64,000 bases of DNA, taken from contig NZ_CM001775.1 of NCBI RefSeq assembly GCF_000332235.1, forward strand, positions 551,630 through 615,629, written 5' to 3'. This document shows, one piece after another, positions 36,636-45,733 of this stretch. This DNA comes from Geminocystis herdmanii PCC 6308 (GTDB lineage: Bacteria > Cyanobacteriota > Cyanobacteriia > Cyanobacteriales > Cyanobacteriaceae). The notes under the pieces are model-generated. The model was not told the DNA's origin and searched no databases. It saw only the letters and a program-made list of their open reading frames with translations. The position numbers and the translations under genes were made by a program. Positions within the stretch are counted from its first letter, which is position 1; each line of letters begins with the position of its first letter.

Positions 36636-39260
36636 TTAAATATTAACTTCAAACAGTTCTAATCCTTCCTCAAAAATTCGATCGATCTCTACCATTTCAC
36701 AATTTTCGATCATCATTTTATGATCTTTAGTCGCCTTAATTATTCTACCATCTTCTAATTCATATTCAAACACTTCTTGCACACCTCGATCGTGCCATTG
36801 AGCGATATTTTGAGTATAAATAAAACCATTTTTATCCACACTATAAACTTGACAATTCAGTCTTTCTTCCACAATTTTACCCATAGGAATTGCTCCAAAT
36901 TCCACCGTTAAAACCTCTGTATCATAGCTTAAACAATATTCAGCAAATTGAACCATTTGTTTAAATAAACTTTCAGCAATTTCTTTGGTAACACCATTTT
37001 TCATCGAACCATCAATAAAAATTTCTCGATGTTTTTCCATCTCCGAAGCCTTCTTTTTACCCATAGCACGACGCAACAAATCCGCTTCCCCTAAAGAATA
37101 CCCTGCTAAATCTTGAGCCATTTTCATAATTTGCTCCTGATACACAAGTACTGCATAAGTTTCCTTTAAAATAGGTTCGAGGAGAGGATGATCATATTTT
37201 ATGGCTTCTCTACCATGTTTTCGATCGATAAAAAGAGGAATTAAACCCGCATCCAGAGGACCCGGACGATAAAGAGCTAAAATAGAAGAAATATCCTCAA
37301 TACCAGACGGTTTTAAGTCTTTTACAATCTGTTTCATCCCGTCAGACTCAAGCTGAAAAACCCCCTCCAAATCACCCCTTTCTAAAAGTTGGTGAGTTTG
37401 TGCCACATCATAGGGTAACTTTTTACTTGTACCTTTAGCGATAATTTCTAGGGCTTTTCTTTCTCCCAAAGGCAACTCATCCACATCAATAGTTATGTTT
37501 TGATTTTGCTTAATTAATTCCGCAGTTTTTTGAATAGTAGTAAGATTTTTTAAGCCTAAAAAGTCCATTTTTAACAACCCTAAAGACTCTAAATCCTCCA
37601 TAAAATATTGAGTAATAATTGAACCTTCATTATTTTTTTGTAAAGGCACAATTTCATCTAATCTTTCACTAGAAATAACCACTCCTGCCGCATGAACTCC
37701 AAAAGTTTTATTAGTGCCTTCAATTCTAATTGCCATGTCTAACCACCTCTTCACATGAGGCTCATTATCATATTTTTCCTTAAATTCTGGAGCTGGTGTT
37801 TCCTCAGAAATCATCACCTTTAACTTAGTAGGTTTTCCCCTCGAAACAGGAATCAATTTTGCCATATAATCTGCTTCAGAGTATTCAACACCAATAACTC
37901 TAGCCACATCTTTTAATACTGATTTCGAGGTTAAACGGTTAAAAGTAATGATTTGTGCCACGTTATCTTCGCCGTATTTATCTGTGACATATTTAATCAT
38001 TTGATCCCTTTTTTCTATGCAAAAATCTGTATCAACATCGGGCATAGATTTACGCTCAGGATTTAAAAATCTTTCAAATAATAAGCCGTGATGAACGGGA
38101 TCAATATTAGTAATTCCTAAAGCATAAGCTACTAAAGAACCCGCCGCCGAACCTCTACCCGGACCGACAGGAATATTATTGTCTCTTGCATACTTAATAT
38201 AGTCCCAAACTACTAAAAAATAGGTGCAAAAACCCATTTGTTCCATCATCTTTAATTCATACTCTAATCTCTCTCTATATTCGGGAGAAATTTCATGGCG
38301 TTTATAGCATTTAAAGCGCTTTAAAAGTCCTTCCCATGTCACTTCTTCGAGAAAACTTTCAGCGGTGTGTCCTGCTGGTACTTCATAGTTAGGAATACGA
38401 GGTTCACCTAATACATGATAAGGCTTAATTTTATCGGCTATTTCTAAGGTATTTTTAATAGATTCTTCGATGATTTCGCTATCCAGATGATCTCTAAATA
38501 ATAGCTTCATTTCTTCTTCCGATTTAAGGTATTCTGTACCCGAATAACGCAGTCTTTTTAACTGATCAATATTCGTTTTTGTATTAATACATAAAAGGGC
38601 ATCATGGGCTTCCACATCATTGCAGGAAATAAAGTGAGAATCATTCGTTGCAACTATTTTTATGTCCAATTTCTTACTGATTTTGACAATTTCAGTATTG
38701 ACTATTCTATCTTCTTGAGAACCATGATCTTGAATTTCTAAATAAAAATCATCACCAAAAACTTTTTTATACCACTTAGCAACTTCCCTTGCTCTTTTAT
38801 AATCTCCTTGTAAAATTGCTTGGGGAATTTCTCCTCCTAAACAAGCACTGGTGACAATTAATCCTTCATGATATTCTTCCAATAACTCTTTATTAATACA
38901 AGGTCTGCCAAATGGGCCTTTTCCTTGCATTCCCTGAAGATGAGAAATGGTGGTTAATTTGACTAAATTTTGATAACCTTTTGTGTCTTTTGCTAAAACT
39001 ATTTGATGATATTTTCTAATTTTTTTCTGTTGTTGTGTTATATCTGCATTAATCACATACATTTCATTGCCAATAATCGGTTTAATACCTCTATTCATGC
39101 AGTTTTTGATTAGTTGTATCGCACCATACATCACTCCATGATCTGTGATGGCGATCGCAGGCATATTCAGTTGTGTAGCACGATCGATCAAGGCGGGGAT
39201 TTGAGAAGCGCCATCGAGGAGACTGTAATCGGTATGAATGTGTAAGCCAACAAAAGACAT
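36636..39260 (-). CDS. dnaE: DNA polymerase III alpha subunit, N-terminal half with split intein-N
   Basis: Catalytic subunit of the replicase, N-terminal part only (874 aa). Residues 1-775 are the N-extein: PHP domain ([13 protein letters not shown]), [16 protein letters not shown], the catalytic [12 protein letters not shown], and [14 protein letters not shown]. Residues 776-874 are the intein N-half, starting at Cys in the splice site [17 protein letters not shown] second gene elsewhere must supply intein-C and the DnaE C-terminal half; trans-splicing then makes full DnaE, as known throughout cyanobacteria. The start codon is two bases from a heptamer repeat and has no visible Shine-Dalgarno. 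Confidence 0.97.
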   Translation of the reverse strand: MSFVGLHIHTDYSLLDGASQIPALIDRATQLNMPAIAITDHGVMYGAIQLIKNCMNRGIKPIIGNEMYVINADITQQQKKIRKYHQIVLAKDTKGYQNLVKLTTISHLQGMQGKGPFGRPCINKELLEEYHEGLIVTSACLGGEIPQAILQGDYKRAREVAKWYKKVFGDDFYLEIQDHGSQEDRIVNTEIVKISKKLDIKIVATNDSHFISCNDVEAHDALLCINTKTNIDQLKRLRYSGTEYLKSEEEMKLLFRDHLDSEIIEESIKNTLEIADKIKPYHVLGEPRIPNYEVPAGHTAESFLEEVTWEGLLKRFKCYKRHEISPEYRERLEYELKMMEQMGFCTYFLVVWDYIKYARDNNIPVGPGRGSAAGSLVAYALGITNIDPVHHGLLFERFLNPERKSMPDVDTDFCIEKRDQMIKYVTDKYGEDNVAQIITFNRLTSKSVLKDVARVIGVEYSEADYMAKLIPVSRGKPTKLKVMISEETPAPEFKEKYDNEPHVKRWLDMAIRIEGTNKTFGVHAAGVVISSERLDEIVPLQKNNEGSIITQYFMEDLESLGLLKMDFLGLKNLTTIQKTAELIKQNQNITIDVDELPLGERKALEIIAKGTSKKLPYDVAQTHQLLERGDLEGVFQLESDGMKQIVKDLKPSGIEDISSILALYRPGPLDAGLIPLFIDRKHGREAIKYDHPLLEPILKETYAVLVYQEQIMKMAQDLAGYSLGEADLLRRAMGKKKASEMEKHREIFIDGSMKNGVTKEIAESLFKQMVQFAEYCLSYDTEVLTVEFGAIPMGKIVEERLNCQVYSVDKNGFIYTQNIAQWHDRGVQEVFEYELEDGRIIKATKDHKMMIENCEMVEIDRIFEEGLELFEVNI
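36639..36935 (-). other. Split intein N-fragment (DnaE)
   Basis: 99 residues following the extein end QFAEY. Block A begins with the nucleophilic Cys1 ([11 protein letters not shown]); block B carries the Thr-x-x-His motif (KATKDHKMM). The C-terminus GLELFEVNI ends in the gene's stop codon, as expected for the naturally split Npu/Ssp DnaE class. Confidence 0.95.
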
Positions 39261-39265
39261 TTAAG

Positions 39266-39300
39266 AATTAAGAATTAAGAATTAAGAATTAAGAATTAAG
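39266..39300. repeat. Heptamer tandem repeat (AATTAAG)x5
   Basis: Five perfect copies immediately before the dnaE start codon (5' side of the gene), the same unit as at 4035-4125. Confidence 0.93.
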
Positions 39301-39331
39301 AATAGGGAGTTAATTGTGCATTCTCCATTAT

Positions 39332-39598
39332 TTATTCTACCTGTTCTTGATCTCGATCGAGTTTAGAGGGAATATCAGAAACGGGTTGATTGTCTTCATT
39401 TTCTGCATTGTCTTCACTTTCTAGGAGGTTATCTTGATTAACATTTTCATCCCAATCGGAATCATAGCGATTCCAAGGAAGAATCGGCTTATTGGGCAAA
39501 TTTTCCGTTAATACAGTGATATTATCTAAATCTGGTTCTGGCAATTTTATTTTAGGCTCATCGGTATCATGTTCAGAAATTAAATTAGAATCATTCAT
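39332..39598 (-). CDS. Small acidic hypothetical protein (88 aa)
   Basis: Very acidic, Asn/Asp/Glu-rich and probably disordered, with a PILPWNRYDSDWDENVN centre reminiscent of short cyanobacterial proteins of unknown function. A GGAGAA ribosome site lies about 3-8 bases upstream of the start. No membrane segment. Sits upstream of dnaE-N on the same strand, 70 bases away. Confidence 0.65.
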   Translation of the reverse strand: MNDSNLISEHDTDEPKIKLPEPDLDNITVLTENLPNKPILPWNRYDSDWDENVNQDNLLESEDNAENEDNQPVSDIPSKLDRDQEQVE

Positions 39599-39647
39599 AG
39601 TTTCTCCTCGACAGTGTTTTCCCCTTATTTCTATTTTATCCCACTGA

Positions 39648-40115
39648 TTATTTTAAGTTTAAAATGGGTACAAAATATGTGCTTAAAATATGAATCATAA
39701 TGCAAATGGCAATACCTAAAGTGGTATAAGCGGAATAAATTAAACATTGAGAAATATCATCAATTCTTCTTTTATTTGCTTTGTAAATTTCCACTAAATT
39801 AGCCATCATTTGCAGTTGATATTCTTCAGGAGATAATGCTAAATAACGTTCTAAAAATTTATTATCTTCTAAGTTAGGACTAATGATAACTTGACGGGGT
39901 AAAAAAGCATTAATTAGGAGGATAAAATTAATTAAAAATCCTAAAACTTCTAATAAACTAAAAAAACTCGGTATATAAATTAAGCGAGAAATGCTTAAAC
40001 TTGTTAACAATGCGCCATTTACCACAAATATAGCAATTCTCGTTTTGGTGAGGTACAAAAATTGTCTTTGAAAGGCAAGAGGCAATAGGCAATAGGCAAA
40101 AAAAATGTACCTCAT
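39648..40115 (-). CDS. Hypothetical membrane protein whose 5' end lies in a small inverted-repeat insert
   Basis: 155 aa. Transmembrane segments near 30-45, 55-75 and 130-150 flank a soluble middle with EDNKFLERYLALSPEEYQLQMMANLVEIYKAN and RRIDDISQCLIYSAY. Function not recognised. The first ~22 residues (MRYIFFAYCLLPLAFQRQ) are coded by a 66-base TGAGGTACA-bounded inverted-repeat element, and the start codon falls at its outer edge. The native N-terminus is therefore uncertain. It follows the 58-aa gene at 40130-40306 by 14 bases. Confidence 0.65.
   Translation of the reverse strand: MRYIFFAYCLLPLAFQRQFLYLTKTRIAIFVVNGALLTSLSISRLIYIPSFFSLLEVLGFLINFILLINAFLPRQVIISPNLEDNKFLERYLALSPEEYQLQMMANLVEIYKANKRRIDDISQCLIYSAYTTLGIAICIMIHILSTYFVPILNLK
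40049..40114. mobile_element. Small TIR element (TGAGGTACA...TGTACCTCA)
   Basis: A perfect 9-base inverted repeat at 40049-40057 and 40106-40114 encloses a GGCAAGAGGCAATAGGC-type interior, similar to the AGGCAAAAGGCAAGAGGC tract at 30722. It provides the start codon of the gene above. Only one complete copy is seen, so the classification is moderate. Confidence 0.55.
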
Positions 40116-40129
40116 AATTTTAAAAAACG

Positions 40130-40306
40130 CTATAATATATTTAATTTAGTGGTTAAAATATTGGCTTGTTCGTGTTGTTGTTGACAAACATTACGGACAT
40201 CTTCGGAAGCTAAATTAAGGGTAATTTGACTTAAAGAATCATCCATAGAGGGAATAGAAAGATGTTCTTTGACGATCGAGTTTAAGGGAATAACGGCTGT
40301 TACCAT
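40130..40306 (-). CDS. Small hypothetical protein (58 aa)
   Basis: Starts at ATG 40306 (MVTAVIPLNSIVKEHLSIP), runs 58 codons to TAG at 40130. Contains SMDDSLSQITLNLASEDVRN and a Gln/His-rich CQQQHEQAN. Codon use resembles neighbours, and it is 14 bases upstream of the following gene with the same strand, which suggests an operon. I do not recognise the family. Confidence 0.55.
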   Translation of the reverse strand: MVTAVIPLNSIVKEHLSIPSMDDSLSQITLNLASEDVRNVCQQQHEQANILTTKLNIL

Positions 40307-40680
40307 AGTTAGAAATTGAGCATTGATAATTGATGGTAAAATATCAAAATTAAATTAATATTTCTTGTATTTTTCACAAAAAATATTGACAGTAAAATCT
40401 CCCCAATATTTAACAATTTTAGCAGAGTTTTTCGTTATTAAAATCTTGGGTTTAGATTACGGTTGTTATGAGCTAGGGGATTGTAACAAAACTTTATAGT
40501 CTGATGATTCGATCGAATAGCTCTATTTCTATTATGCTCGATCGAGGCAATTTTGGTAAGATGTAGAGAAAAAAGACAAAAGAATTATCATTAACTTCGA
40601 CAAAATTTACTTTTATTCATCATCAAAAGACAAATTATAGTAATTTTCGTTTTAGTGAGATATAAAGATTATCGTTGAAA
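40307..40680. other. Intergenic region with a fragment resembling the neighbouring gene's 5' end
   Basis: Bases 40639-40680 read on the minus strand as ...FQR*SLYLTKTKITI, close to FQRQFLYLTKTRIAIF of the protein at 39648-40115, and the DNA matches 40030-40076 in a stretch of about 45 bases. The rest is AT-rich with CGATCG sites and no gene. Confidence 0.45.
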
Positions 40681-40977
40681 GACTATCCTTTCCCTGAAAA
40701 TGTTACGGAAAAACAACGGTAAAAAGTTACAAATTTAGCTCAAAAAATCCTCCGTGTTAGAAATAATTACCCTGACAATAGTTTAGGTGATTTGTACGAT
40801 CGATTAACCATGCCTAACGATTTATTAAAACCCCATCAAACCCTTGACAAATCTGTAGATTTATGCTATATACCATCTTTTTTATAATGAATTAAATCCC
40901 GTTGAATTTTTGTTTAATTTATAAGAAAATCTTAATCATCCCCGATTAAAAACACCCAAGAAAAAAAGCTAATTAGG
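40681..40977 (+). pseudogene. Remnant of the C-terminus of an MmeI/YeeA-like DNA methyltransferase
   Basis: Reading frame from 40684: YPFPENVTEKQR, an in-frame TAA, then KVTNLAQKILRVRN, and NNYPDNSLGDLYDRLTMPND with KPHQTLDKSVDLCY. This is the C-terminal signature of the large MmeI-type class-II methyltransferases (LADLYDPLTMPxxLLKAHQxLDxAVD). A stop and a frame change lead into NPVEFLFNL, another stop, then ENLNHPRLKTPKKKS. At least three lesions and no N-terminal part remain, so it is a decayed fragment. It lies 11 bases before an EVE-domain gene. Confidence 0.75.
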
Positions 40978-40988
40978 AGTATAAAATA

Positions 40989-41444
40989 TTGTTTTATTGG
41001 TTAATGAAATCTGAACCTAAAGTCTATAGTATTGAAGACTTACAAAGAGAAAATACCACCCTCTGGGATGGTGTCAGAAACTATCAAGCTAGAAACTATT
41101 TAAAACAAATGCACATAGGAGATATAGCCTTTTTTTATCACTCAAATTGTCAAAATATCGGCATTATTGGCTTAATGAAAATTATCGAAACTAATGTGAT
41201 CGATCGAACTCAATTTGATGTAAATAGTCCTTATTTTGACATAAAAGCAACTATAAACAATCCCCGTTGGCATACGGTAACAGTGCAATTTAAAGAAAAA
41301 TTCAACAAAGTAATTAGTTTAAATACCTTAAAAGAACAATTTACAGCCGAAGAATTATTAGTTGTCAAAAAAGGAAATCGTTTATCCGTAATGCCCATAC
41401 CAGAAAAAACCGCCCAAAAAATTATCTTAATGGGCAATCATTAA
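40989..41444 (+). CDS. EVE-domain protein (modified-base reader)
   Basis: A 151-aa single-domain EVE protein (thymocyte nuclear protein 1-like), a fold that binds modified cytosine or adenine in nucleic acids. The start is TTG 40989, giving MFYWLMKSEPKVYS, the canonical EVE start; AGGAG is 9 bases upstream. Key parts: WLMKSEP, LWDGVRNYQARNYLKQM, IGDIAFFYHSNC, and RLSVMPIPEKTAQKIL near the end. Such genes often sit with restriction-modification systems, and here the neighbour is an R-M methyltransferase remnant. Confidence 0.9.
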   Translation: MFYWLMKSEPKVYSIEDLQRENTTLWDGVRNYQARNYLKQMHIGDIAFFYHSNCQNIGIIGLMKIIETNVIDRTQFDVNSPYFDIKATINNPRWHTVTVQFKEKFNKVISLNTLKEQFTAEELLVVKKGNRLSVMPIPEKTAQKIILMGNH

Positions 41445-41447
41445 AAA

Positions 41448-41522
41448 GTTCGTAGTGATGGCTTTAGCCATTACCCACCAACTACCCTTGAGAGAAGAAG
41501 GGTTAAAACCCTCACTACAAAC
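41448..41522. repeat. Palindromic repeat, family P, copy 2
   Basis: GTTCGTAGTGATGGCTTTAGCC at the left and GGGTTAAAACCCTCACTACAAAC at the right, with internal stems. Between the EVE gene and the convergent small gene, so it may also help end transcription. Confidence 0.75.
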
Positions 41523-41540
41523 TGAATCTTTTGCAACATA

Positions 41541-41756
41541 CTAGGTGATGTGTGTAGTAACTTCTAAAATCTTTCCTAACATTGCGATCGTCATAATATC
41601 ATCTCTAATGATACCTTCCACTTGTACCCTTAAACCATCTTCAAGAATCTCTTTGGGTGGTTTATATAACTCATAGACTTCTCCTGTATCGCTCACCAAA
41701 GTCCATGCACCCATCCCAATACTTTGATACTTAATTTCGCCCTTAATATTCATCAT
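41541..41756 (-). CDS. Small conserved hypothetical protein (71 aa)
   Basis: 71 aa, MMNIKGEIKYQSIGMGAWTLV, then SDTGEVYELYKPPKEILEDG and LRVQVEGIIRDDIMTIAMLG. The pattern is a compact beta barrel-like (OB-type) protein similar to small cyanobacterial DUF proteins. No signal peptide or membrane segment. Function unknown. Confidence 0.7.
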   Translation of the reverse strand: MMNIKGEIKYQSIGMGAWTLVSDTGEVYELYKPPKEILEDGLRVQVEGIIRDDIMTIAMLGKILEVTTHIT

Positions 41757-41766
41757 TTTAACACAA

Positions 41767-42200
41767 AATAACAGTAGTCCGAGATTGACCTGCTTTTATT
41801 ACTTCCTATTCTAAGTGAGAATGCTCGAAGTTGCACTAAATTCCTGTGAATTAGTTCCCTTACTCCCTGCTTCGCTGTATTTTAGGAAATTCAAGACTTG
41901 GTACTGACTACTGTTATTATTGTTGATATTCACGAAAACGGAAACGTAACTTAACCTAAACAGCTTATTTAACCTCCTATAACTTCTTTTTCCTTACCTA
42001 AACCGATACTTTATAGAGTTGCACTGAAATATTGATCTACCGGATAAACTATGATCCTTTAAATCTATCTTGTTCAGTTCCATCGCTCCCTTTTGATAGC
42101 TTAGGAAATTTGAAACAGAAAACTAACTGCTGTTTCGGTCATCGAGAGACAGATAACACGTATCTTATTCAGCCTTTTCACCTCACTTTTTAAATAGAGT
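41767..42200. ncRNA. Two duplicated, structured non-coding units (candidate small RNAs)
   Basis: A 680-base gap without a gene. Unit 1 (41830-41990) and unit 2 (42018-42195) share the ordered blocks GTTGCACT, GTTCC..CTCCC, TTAGGAAATT, ACTRACTRCTGTT and a CTTATT..CC..CCTCAC tail. Unit 1 is framed by a perfect 13-base inverted repeat AATAACAGTAGTC (41767-41779) / GACTACTGTTATT (41906-41918); unit 2 has GAAACAG..CTGTTTC. Strand is undetermined. I infer tandem small-RNA genes, but a degenerate repeat is possible. It does not match a family I can name. Confidence 0.4.
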
Positions 42201-42439
42201 TTATACTAGCTGGTTCGTCAATCGAAAGAAGTTTTTAATTAACTTAATTAACTTATTTAACTTCTATATTTATAAGATAACAATCTTTTTTGAGAAAAGG
42301 AAGGTTTGTTAACAAAACTTTACAATTATTTTAATTTTAGCTTCAATTACTGCCTAATATAATTAAGAAAAAAAACAAGATAACAGAATAAATTTATGAA
42401 AATTGATGAAAAATTGATGAAAATTGAGGATATTTTATT

Positions 42440-43201
42440 TTAAACCGTAGAAACAAATTCTTGATTATTTTCCATCACCTTGAGTAAATCTACCTGTTTT
42501 TCTAATAAACAACAATGCCCACTCTCAGGAAGTAGATTAATTTTAGACTGGGAAAAAATACTATTTAATCTTTTTGCTTCATTTAAAGAAGGTAATAATT
42601 TATCTTCTCCTGACGCAATAATTAAGACTTGTTTTTTGTATTGATTTAATTTGTCTTGATTGAGGAAAAATTTTTCTAATAAATTGATACGCCATGATAC
42701 TATCGTAGGAGGTAAGGATGCGATTACTGACAAAAGTCTCTGTCTTTCTCGTGAATTTAAGGCTTCCAGTTTCGCAAGGAAGGGCAATAAGATTAATGTT
42801 GAGCCTTGATAGACAAAATCTGGCATCATTTGGGTAATATAACTACCTAAGTTTAACCAAGGACGTTGATAAAATGCCGAGGCTGAATTAATTAAAATAA
42901 CTTTAGTGAATAAGTTGGGGATATTTTCCATTAATTTCAGGGCTAAACAAGCACCAAAGGATTCTCCACAAAGATATATTTCTCTGTTTTCTTTGAGGAG
43001 GGGAGAAATTAGAATCATCAATTGTCGTGTCAAATCTTGCCAGTGGATACCGTGAGAAGGAGGAATGGCAACGCAACGCACATCAAAATTTTCCCAAATA
43101 CCTTTTTGACTTTTGAGGAGTTTTCCACTACCATCCATGCCGGGGAGATAGATAAAAAGAGGTTTATGATTATTCGTGGTTTTATGGGGTAAAAATATCA
43201 A
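42440..43201 (-). CDS. Alpha/beta hydrolase
   Basis: 253-aa alpha/beta-hydrolase fold. The oxyanion region FIYLPGMDGSGKL, the nucleophile elbow YLCGESFGACLA (G-x-S-x-G), VLIIASGEDKLLPS (Asp) and the final SGHCCLLEKQ (His) place the catalytic triad. No signal peptide. Cyanobacterial relatives are called esterase/lipase-like; the substrate is unknown. Confidence 0.87.
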   Translation of the reverse strand: MIFLPHKTTNNHKPLFIYLPGMDGSGKLLKSQKGIWENFDVRCVAIPPSHGIHWQDLTRQLMILISPLLKENREIYLCGESFGACLALKLMENIPNLFTKVILINSASAFYQRPWLNLGSYITQMMPDFVYQGSTLILLPFLAKLEALNSRERQRLLSVIASLPPTIVSWRINLLEKFFLNQDKLNQYKKQVLIIASGEDKLLPSLNEAKRLNSIFSQSKINLLPESGHCCLLEKQVDLLKVMENNQEFVSTV

Positions 43202-43254
43202 AGTTTTAAGACTACTTCAGTTTGAAATATGTTTTATAGTTTTATTTTATGTTC

Positions 43255-43614
43255 TCAAAAATCTCGTTTTCTTTTTAAAGTGGGTAAGGGTTGCAAATTG
43301 TGACGACTTGGGGGAAGATATTTGTTCGATCGAGCTAATAAACTAACTTTTTTAGATTTTTCTAACTGTAACCATCGCAAAAGAATCCCCATCATAACAA
43401 CAAAAATTCCGAAGGATAATAATGTCCATTGTTGACTAAAACCTCCTAAAAATCCATCGGCAATGCCAAGAGTAATCACAAAAGTAGAAATTTTGTCTTG
43501 GCGATAAATTAATTTTAACTTTCGAGATAATTTCCCTTTCATTTTTCTGTTTATAGGATGACACCTCAATTTTAACTCAAAAATCATCTTGATCACGATT
43601 TCATCATTAAGCAA
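43255..43614 (-). CDS. Hypothetical membrane protein
   Basis: 119 aa from the first start, or about 95 from the internal ATG (MKGKLSRKLKLIYRQ, at 43542), which looks like the better start by its basic/hydrophobic order. It has two transmembrane segments (ISTFVITLGIADGFLGGF; LLSFGIFVVMMGILLRWL) and a basic tail ending LKRKRDF. No recognised family. It lies upstream of the divergent pilM. Confidence 0.6.
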   Translation of the reverse strand: MLNDEIVIKMIFELKLRCHPINRKMKGKLSRKLKLIYRQDKISTFVITLGIADGFLGGFSQQWTLLSFGIFVVMMGILLRWLQLEKSKKVSLLARSNKYLPPSRHNLQPLPTLKRKRDF

Positions 43615-43772
43615 TATGACATTAAATAAAATTCAAAGAGAGTATTGCATTATAATTTTGATCATCCAAAATTTAAAAAATTTAATGATCATCTGTTTAT
43701 TTGAATAGGATAATATATGTTTATAAAATCTTTATCTTGAATCCGTACAAATACGGAAAAGGAGATCAAACC

Positions 43773-44885
43773 ATGTTCAGTTTTTTTGACGGTTTGCTTG
43801 GTGGAGGTAGTAGTGGCGTTGGGATAGAAATCAATCCCGACAAAATTACTTTAGCTCAACTAACCAAAAAAGGACAACAATATAAACTTTTGAAATACCA
43901 CTCGATCGATGTTCCCGACAATATTTTTGAGGAAGGGCAAATAGTCGATTCTTCTGGTTTAGCAGAATTAATTGATCAATTATTAAAAGAAGCGAAAGTA
44001 AAACCCAAACAAATCGCTACTGCTGTACCGATGAAGGAGTCGATCATTCGTATTATTCCTATTCCTGCGGAATTAAATGATCAAGAATTGCGAGATATGG
44101 TATTAAATCATGAAGCTAGTCTTTATCTACCTTATCCCAGAGAAGAAGTCGATCTCGATTATCAAAAATTGGGTTACTTTGTAGATGATGATGGTATTGA
44201 AAAAGTACAGGTTTTATTAGTGGCGACTCGGCGAGAAGTGACTGATTTATACTTAGAGACTTTTCAACAAGCGAGTTTAAAAGTTAATGTGCTAGAAATT
44301 AATAGTTTTGCTTTAATAAGAACTATTAAGGAACAGTTAAAACAATTTTCTTCTAGTGAAGCAGTAGTTTTAGTGGATATTGAATTTGATACCACCGAAA
44401 TCGCTATTATTGTGGAAGGTGTACCTCAATTTTCTCGTACTATTCCCATTGGTACTTATCAAATGCAAACAGCTTTAGCCCAAGCAATGAATTTACCAAC
44501 GGCTAAAAATACAGAATTACTGCAAGAGATTACCATTCCCAATAATCCAGAACAAACCACGACTAATACTACAAGTAGTCAAACATGGATTAATCCGGGT
44601 ATGGATTCTCTGTTAAGGGTTTTAGGGGAATTAGTGGATGAGTTGCGTCGATCGATCAACTTCTATCTTAATCAAAGTGGTGACGTAGAAGTAGTACAAT
44701 TGCTCTTAGCCGGACCGGGTTCTGGATTAGCTCAAATAGATGAGTTTTTTACCAAAAAATTAAGTCTTCCAGCTATGCAAATTGATCCCTTATCCGCCTT
44801 GTCTTTAACTATTAAAGAGGATTTATCCGTCATGGAAAGAGCTGGATTAGGTACAGTTATCGGTTTAGGTATGAGGATGAGTTAA
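43773..44885 (+). CDS. pilM: Type IV pilus assembly ATPase-like PilM
   Basis: Cytoplasmic actin-like protein that docks on PilN and aligns the inner-membrane pilus platform. Start ATG 43773 (MFSFFDGLLGGG, 370 aa) with AGGAG 11 bases upstream; the longer frame from 43701 lacks a good ribosome site. Shows GVGIEINPDKITLAQL (phosphate-1-like), AVVLVDIEFDTTEIAI and LLAGPGSGLAQID, the actin-like signatures of PilM. First gene of pilMNOQ, required for twitching and natural competence. Confidence 0.95.
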   Translation: MFSFFDGLLGGGSSGVGIEINPDKITLAQLTKKGQQYKLLKYHSIDVPDNIFEEGQIVDSSGLAELIDQLLKEAKVKPKQIATAVPMKESIIRIIPIPAELNDQELRDMVLNHEASLYLPYPREEVDLDYQKLGYFVDDDGIEKVQVLLVATRREVTDLYLETFQQASLKVNVLEINSFALIRTIKEQLKQFSSSEAVVLVDIEFDTTEIAIIVEGVPQFSRTIPIGTYQMQTALAQAMNLPTAKNTELLQEITIPNNPEQTTTNTTSSQTWINPGMDSLLRVLGELVDELRRSINFYLNQSGDVEVVQLLLAGPGSGLAQIDEFFTKKLSLPAMQIDPLSALSLTIKEDLSVMERAGLGTVIGLGMRMS

Positions 44886-44887
44886 CT

Positions 44888-45733
44888 ATGTACAACATCG
44901 ATATTAATTTCCTTAAAGATCGTAAATTAGATGCCACAGGTAGCACTATGGCATTGAAGAAAAAGGTAACACCAAAAACAATTCAGTTACCGATAATTAT
45001 TGGTGCTGGAGTGGCTGTGGCTTTTATTGCTGCCACAGGAGGTGCTTTATTTTTGTTAAACAATCAAAAAACCTCCACTAATCAAACGATCGCCGAGTTG
45101 GACGTTGAAATCCAGAGACTACAAGGACAAAATGCTCAAGTTAAACAAATAGAAACGGAAATTGCCACGGTTACTAATGAAGTAGCCATTCTTGTGAGCG
45201 TCTTTAAACAGATTAAACCTTGGTCTGCTATGCTATCAGAAATTAGTAGTGTAACACCCACTAATTTGCAGATTCAAGGCATTACTCAGTCTGGTAATAG
45301 AACTCTTACGATTAATGGTTATGCTGATTCTTATGATCAAGTTAATGACTTTCTCTTAACTCTCAAAAATTCTCGTTTCCTCAATGGAGAAAAGACAACA
45401 TTAACTACTACCTCTATGGTGGCAAATCCGGGTAATGTTGTTTTTGATCGATCGCAAATTATCACAAATGCCAATAATCCTATCAATCAAAATACCGAGA
45501 ATTCTGTAGAAATAGAATTACCCGAAGTGGTAAGCTATACCATTAACACAGAAATAAATGATATATCATCGGAGGAATTACTAAATCAACTCAATGCCAG
45601 AGGTGCCATCGGTCTTGTATCCAGATTAACTTATTTACAAAGAAAAGGAGCATTAGATTTAGAACCTGTAGTGCAACCTGAAACACCACCAGCAGAAGGA
45701 GAAACACCACCAGCAGAAGGAGCAACCCCATGA
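44888..45733 (+). CDS. pilN: Type IV pilus assembly protein PilN
   Basis: Inner-membrane platform protein of the type IV pilus. It begins 2 bases after pilM: MYNIDINFLKDRKL (the PilM-binding INFL motif), one transmembrane segment (about 36-57), a coiled-coil stalk and a ferredoxin-like periplasmic domain. It ends in a duplicated PETPPAEGETPPAEG tail. Its TGA overlaps the pilO ATG (ATGA), which implies translational coupling. 281 aa, longer than usual because of the tail. Confidence 0.93.
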   Translation: MYNIDINFLKDRKLDATGSTMALKKKVTPKTIQLPIIIGAGVAVAFIAATGGALFLLNNQKTSTNQTIAELDVEIQRLQGQNAQVKQIETEIATVTNEVAILVSVFKQIKPWSAMLSEISSVTPTNLQIQGITQSGNRTLTINGYADSYDQVNDFLLTLKNSRFLNGEKTTLTTTSMVANPGNVVFDRSQIITNANNPINQNTENSVEIELPEVVSYTINTEINDISSEELLNQLNARGAIGLVSRLTYLQRKGALDLEPVVQPETPPAEGETPPAEGATP

